From Candidatus Gastranaerophilales bacterium (GTDB taxonomy: Bacteria > Cyanobacteriota > Vampirovibrionia > Gastranaerophilales > Gastranaerophilaceae), in contig CALUSJ010000008.1 of assembly GCA_944323405.1 (NCBI GenBank), positions 1 through 35,060 on the forward strand: a stretch of 35,060 nucleotides of DNA, in the 5' to 3' direction. Numbering within the stretch: the stretch's first letter is position 1; every line of letters begins with the position of its first letter. Made by a program: the position numbers and the translations under genes. Under the pieces are notes generated by a model. The model made no database searches and was not told the origin of the DNA. It saw only the letters and a program-made list of their open reading frames with translations. This document shows, one piece after another, positions 32,485 through 35,060 of the stretch.

Positions 32485-33060
32485 CTAATTATCAAACCCA
32501 AGCTGGTTCAAAATCGATTTTACAGCCTCTGAAGAAAGCCCAACTATATTCTCAAAACTTCCCTCGTATTTATCAACATAACCGGCAGGAAGCTCTTGTA
32601 TACCATAGCTTCCAGCTTTATCAAGAGGATTAAATTTATCAATGTAATAATGAATCATCTCATCTGACCAATCAGTAAATCTTACATAACTCGTTGTTGA
32701 TAAAAGCGCTGCTCGATTTGTTTGTTTATTTATACCGCAGGCTGATGTAACAACTGAATGCGTATTACCTGATAAGAGCTTAAGCATTTCAAACGCTGCC
32801 TCTTTAGTATGAGGCTTGCCTAAGATTTTATTATGAAATACTACAACCGTATCGGCAGCCAAAACCAATGAATTATTATCAACACGCCTTACTACATCAA
32901 GACACTTTTGTGTCGCCAAGTCCTCTATTTTCTCATATGAAAAAATATCATCTGCAAGTTTCTCTTCATAATTAGAAGGTATTACTTCAAATTTTAACCC
33001 CATATCAGATAATATTTTTTTTCTTCTGGGTGAATTCGATGCGAGAATTAATTTTACCAT
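32485..33060 (-). CDS. maf: Maf-family nucleoside triphosphate pyrophosphatase
   Basis: 191 residues. Seen: LILASNSPRRKKILSDMG (S8-R13 substrate loop), LAADTVVVFHNKILGKP (catalytic D70), KLLSGNTHSVVTSAC, and DKAGSYGIQELPAGYVDKYEGSFENIVGLS. Maf enzymes of the YhdE type hydrolyse dTTP, UTP and modified nucleotides; YceF-type prefer 7-methyl-GTP. The AGSYGIQ segment fits the YhdE type. It directly abuts the preceding gene (stop TAG followed by ATG), so both are translated together. Confidence 0.93.
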   Translation of the reverse strand: MVKLILASNSPRRKKILSDMGLKFEVIPSNYEEKLADDIFSYEKIEDLATQKCLDVVRRVDNNSLVLAADTVVVFHNKILGKPHTKEAAFEMLKLLSGNTHSVVTSACGINKQTNRAALLSTTSYVRFTDWSDEMIHYYIDKFNPLDKAGSYGIQELPAGYVDKYEGSFENIVGLSSEAVKSILNQLGFDN

Positions 33061-33570
33061 CTAAAAAACTCCATTAAGCGGCTCTAAAATCACTGATTTA
33101 ATATTTTTTGAAATATCTGAAAGCTTTTTCGCACCATAATTAGTAAAACCGCTTATATTAATAACTTTTTTTACTATAATACTAGCATTATCAAAATTGC
33201 TTTTCGCCTTGCTTAATAACTCACCAGCTTGCTTGAGAGTTTTTTTCCAGCTCTTAAAGAAAGGTTTTTTATGTTCTATTATTTCACCAGTTTGATTATC
33301 AAAAGTAAGCTTCACATTTCCAAATTCCAAAGTAGAAATTCCGAACATCTTTTTGGCAGGCGACAACAAATAGCGCTTGTCAGAAAAAAAAGCCTTCTCC
33401 TGAATACTTAATCCGCCGACAAGTTTGGATGAAAAATCTGTTTTGCTTTCCTGATATGTAGTTCTTGAATTCATACGATTAAGAAGAAACTGCATATCAG
33501 ATAAAGCTTGAGAGTTTAAAAACCTCTTTTTACCTCTAAAATATTGACTTTGAGCCTGCATAATTTCCAT
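33061..33570 (-). CDS. Hypothetical protein upstream of maf
   Basis: 169 residues. No signal peptide, membrane helix or known motif. The N-terminal third is basic and polar (SQYFRGKKRFLNSQALSDMQFLLNRMN). The middle has a beta-like piece (FGNVKLTFDNQTGEIIEHKKPF), and the end is helical (LLSKAKSNFDNASIIVKKV). GAGG lies before ATG 33570; a second Met at residue 4 is possible. It ends exactly where maf begins, so it is the first gene of a two-gene unit. Confidence 0.65.
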   Translation of the reverse strand: MEIMQAQSQYFRGKKRFLNSQALSDMQFLLNRMNSRTTYQESKTDFSSKLVGGLSIQEKAFFSDKRYLLSPAKKMFGISTLEFGNVKLTFDNQTGEIIEHKKPFFKSWKKTLKQAGELLSKAKSNFDNASIIVKKVINISGFTNYGAKKLSDISKNIKSVILEPLNGVF

Positions 33571-33607
33571 TTTTAAGCCTCATTAATCAGAAAATATATT
33601 AAAATAT

Positions 33608-33636
33608 TTGACAGATTTGTTTTTGTTGTTTATAAT
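33608..33636 (+). promoter_or_regulatory. Consensus sigma-70-type promoter of the 87-residue protein gene
   Basis: TTGACA (33608-33613), 17 nt, TATAAT (33631-33636): both hexamers and the spacer match consensus exactly. It is the strongest promoter by eye in this window. The leader is about 45 nt with AAAGGA before ATG 33688. Confidence 0.85.
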
Positions 33637-33687
33637 AAAAACATCGATACAAAATTATATAAGTATTCTACTTAAGAAAGGATTTTT

Positions 33688-33951
33688 ATGCAAGAAATAG
33701 AACACAAAATTGAAGCAAAAGTTTTTCACAATGAATATACTAATACTGCTGAATTTGAGTTTGAAGATGAAGACAGCAAGCGCAGAGAACTAGAAGAACT
33801 TATTACCACCAATTCCTGCCTCATAGATATCTTAAAAGATGCCTGTGAATACAATATTGAACTAGATTATATCATGCTTATTCATTCAGCCTTGACCGTA
33901 ATTTCAGAAAAACAAATGAAAGCGCTTAAAATTGTCAGCGAACTTTGTTAA
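33688..33951 (+). CDS. Small acidic hypothetical protein
   Basis: 87 residues, acidic in the first half (EFEFEDEDSKRRELEELI) and helical with hydrophobic residues in the second (CLIDILKDACEYNIELDYIMLIHSALTVISEKQMKALKIVSELC). Three cysteines. No known motif. It stands alone behind a consensus promoter, so it is likely abundant. Its stop overlaps that of the convergent radical SAM gene by 4 nt. I do not recognise it. Confidence 0.65.
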   Translation: MQEIEHKIEAKVFHNEYTNTAEFEFEDEDSKRRELEELITTNSCLIDILKDACEYNIELDYIMLIHSALTVISEKQMKALKIVSELC

Positions 33952-34577
33952 TAGCCACTTGTTATAAATTCTCTATTTCTAAACTTGGCTCCCAATGATT
34001 TAGCGATTTCTTCACATTTTTGAATATCAATATGGTGTATCTTATCGAAACCTGTTACAACTGTTGCAGTAGTATCTATTCCTGAATCAACGCAAGCTTT
34101 GATAAATTTCTTTACTTCATCATGTGCATTTTTTATCTTAGGTAAACAAATTTTATCATATTCATCCGAATCAGAACTGTTTAAACTAACAGAAACAGCA
34201 TCGATTAAACCCTTGAACTCCTCAGCAATATTTGTTTTAAAAATAGCATTAGCGTGTCCATTCGTATTAACCCTGATTTTAACATCAGGATAATTTGCTC
34301 TTAGGTATTTGCAAAACTCTTTCATCATCTCTCTTCTTAAAAAAGGTTCACCGTATCCGCAAAACACAACTTCTTTTGGCGTCGGCATAAATGATTTAAA
34401 TTGAGTTATAATATCTTCCAGCGTATAATTATCATCGTGCCACATATCAGCACCGCAAACATCATCCTTTTGTTCACGAAGACAAAATATACATTTATTC
34501 GTGCAAGAGTTTGTAAGATTTACATAAACTGTCTCTGGAGACTTTGTATTATTTATAGAATAAACTAGTGTATACAT
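33948..34577 (-). CDS. Small radical SAM protein (resembles TatD-associated radical SAM family)
   Basis: 209 residues from ATG 34577, chosen because AAGGAG lies five bases upstream; a GTG at 34583 overlaps that spacing. The cluster motif is C25-x3-C29-x2-C32 (TNSCTNKCIFCLR), then GYGEPFLR for SAM binding, RVNTNGHAN, and VSVSLNSSDSDEYDKICLP. Such enzymes cut SAM with a [4Fe-4S] cluster to start radical chemistry. The YVNLTNSCTNKCIFC opening reminds me of a family found beside TatD nucleases, but no tatD lies in this window. Substrate unknown. Confidence 0.8.
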   Translation of the reverse strand: MYTLVYSINNTKSPETVYVNLTNSCTNKCIFCLREQKDDVCGADMWHDDNYTLEDIITQFKSFMPTPKEVVFCGYGEPFLRREMMKEFCKYLRANYPDVKIRVNTNGHANAIFKTNIAEEFKGLIDAVSVSLNSSDSDEYDKICLPKIKNAHDEVKKFIKACVDSGIDTTATVVTGFDKIHHIDIQKCEEIAKSLGAKFRNREFITSGY

Positions 34578-34621
34578 TCTCACTCCTTTATTTATATAAT
34601 ATTACAAAAAAATAAATTTAT

Positions 34622-34651
34622 AAAAAAGAGGATGACATAAAAGTCATCCTC
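34622..34651 (-). terminator. Rho-independent terminator of the EF-G gene
   Basis: On the minus strand GAGGATGAC pairs with GTCATCCTC (9 bp, 6-nt loop), followed by six T. It lies about 25 nt after the EF-G stop and separates it from the radical SAM gene. Confidence 0.85.
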
Positions 34652-34675
34652 TTAAATTTGTATTCATAATCCGAA

Positions 34676-35060
34676 TTACTTAGAAGCGCCTGATTTTTCG
34701 ATAATTTCTTTTTCGATATTTGCAGGAACTTGTTCGTATTTTTGGAATTCCATAGAGAAAGTACCACGGCCTTGAGTATTACTTCTCAAGTCAGTTGCGT
34801 AACCAAACATATTAGCAAGAGGTACAACTGCTCTTACAATTACGTTGCCTGTATTACCTTGAGGTTCCTGACCTTCAACACGGCCTCTTCTTCTAGAGAT
34901 ATCACCGATAATTGTACCAGTGAATTCTTCAGGAATTTCGATTTCAACCTTCATCATAGGCTCTAAGATACAAGGCTGTGCTTGTTTAGCACCGTCTTTA
35001 ATAGCCATGGAACCGGCAATTTTGAATGCCATTTCTGAAGAGTCGACTTCGTGGTAAGAA
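34676..35060 (-). CDS. fusA: Elongation factor G, C-terminal part (5' end outside window)
   Basis: The last ~128 residues are visible; the frame is open to the window edge, so the gene starts beyond it. Seen: [19 protein letters not shown] at the edge (domain IV end), then [33 protein letters not shown] (domain V) and [26 protein letters not shown], all canonical EF-G. EF-G moves tRNA and mRNA through the ribosome with GTP. A strong terminator follows. Confidence 0.95.
   Translation of the reverse strand, partial: SYHEVDSSEMAFKIAGSMAIKDGAKQAQPCILEPMMKVEIEIPEEFTGTIIGDISRRRGRVEGQEPQGNTGNVIVRAVVPLANMFGYATDLRSNTQGRGTFSMEFQKYEQVPANIEKEIIEKSGASK

Overview
The window is AT-rich bacterial chromosome, densely coded on both strands, with no rRNA, tRNA, IS element, phage gene or CRISPR array that I can see. 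An outer membrane is implied by a usher-like beta-barrel, an AsmA-family protein, an MCE (MlaD-like) lipid-transport protein and a periplasmic fimbrial chaperone. The mix of cyanobacteria/firmicute-like housekeeping genes with a diderm envelope, and a protein beginning 'MRITPISYNF', suggests a gut-type non-photosynthetic cyanobacterial relative (Vampirovibrionia/Melainabacteria, Gastranaerophilales-like). That placement is inference from remembered protein styles, not a phylogeny.

Layout. 1-2787 (+): the 3' part of an alpha-D-phosphohexomutase, a clear terminator, then lepA. 2886-9031 (-): a five-gene operon reading leftwards: secreted two-domain protein, PapD-like chaperone, two candidate pilin subunits, and a 1014-residue usher-like barrel. 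It has its own promoter, tandem TTGTAACAA boxes across that promoter, and a terminator at the far end. I read it as a divergent chaperone-usher fimbria. 9257-10129 (+): a GGDEF protein with a variant active-site motif, divergent from the fimbrial operon. 10135-15704 (-): AsmA-like protein, MCE protein, and a dicarboxylate/amino-acid symporter. 15845-20303 (+): a LolD/MacB-type ATPase, a PIF1-like helicase with an RQC-like C-terminus, and a very acidic protein of unknown function.

20288-22331 (-): a TPR membrane protein translationally coupled to an MgtC-type protein. 22426-24080 (+): dGTPase-like HD hydrolase coupled to a LipM-like octanoyltransferase. 24067-26789 (-): glmU and a lineage-style hypothetical protein. 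26790-27221: the only long non-coding gap. It holds a candidate structured RNA of about 240 nt and then a promoter. 27222-29241 (+): small Cys-rich protein, short ribosome hibernation factor, GT2 glycosyltransferase, rdgB. 29360-32421 (+): membrane-anchored small heat-shock protein, rbfA, truB, S1 protein. 32485-33570 (-): Maf pyrophosphatase and a hypothetical protein. 33688-33951 (+): an 87-residue hypothetical protein behind a near-consensus promoter. 33948-35060 (-): a small radical SAM protein and the C-terminal end of EF-G.

The points I find most worth following are four. First, the complete but divergent chaperone-usher locus with its TTGTWACAA boxes. Second, a set of genes whose -10 box lies exactly 6 nt from the start codon with no Shine-Dalgarno, i.e. 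apparent leaderless mRNAs. Third, the structured element at 26899-27142. Fourth, a membrane-anchored small heat-shock protein with a possible thermosensor leader.
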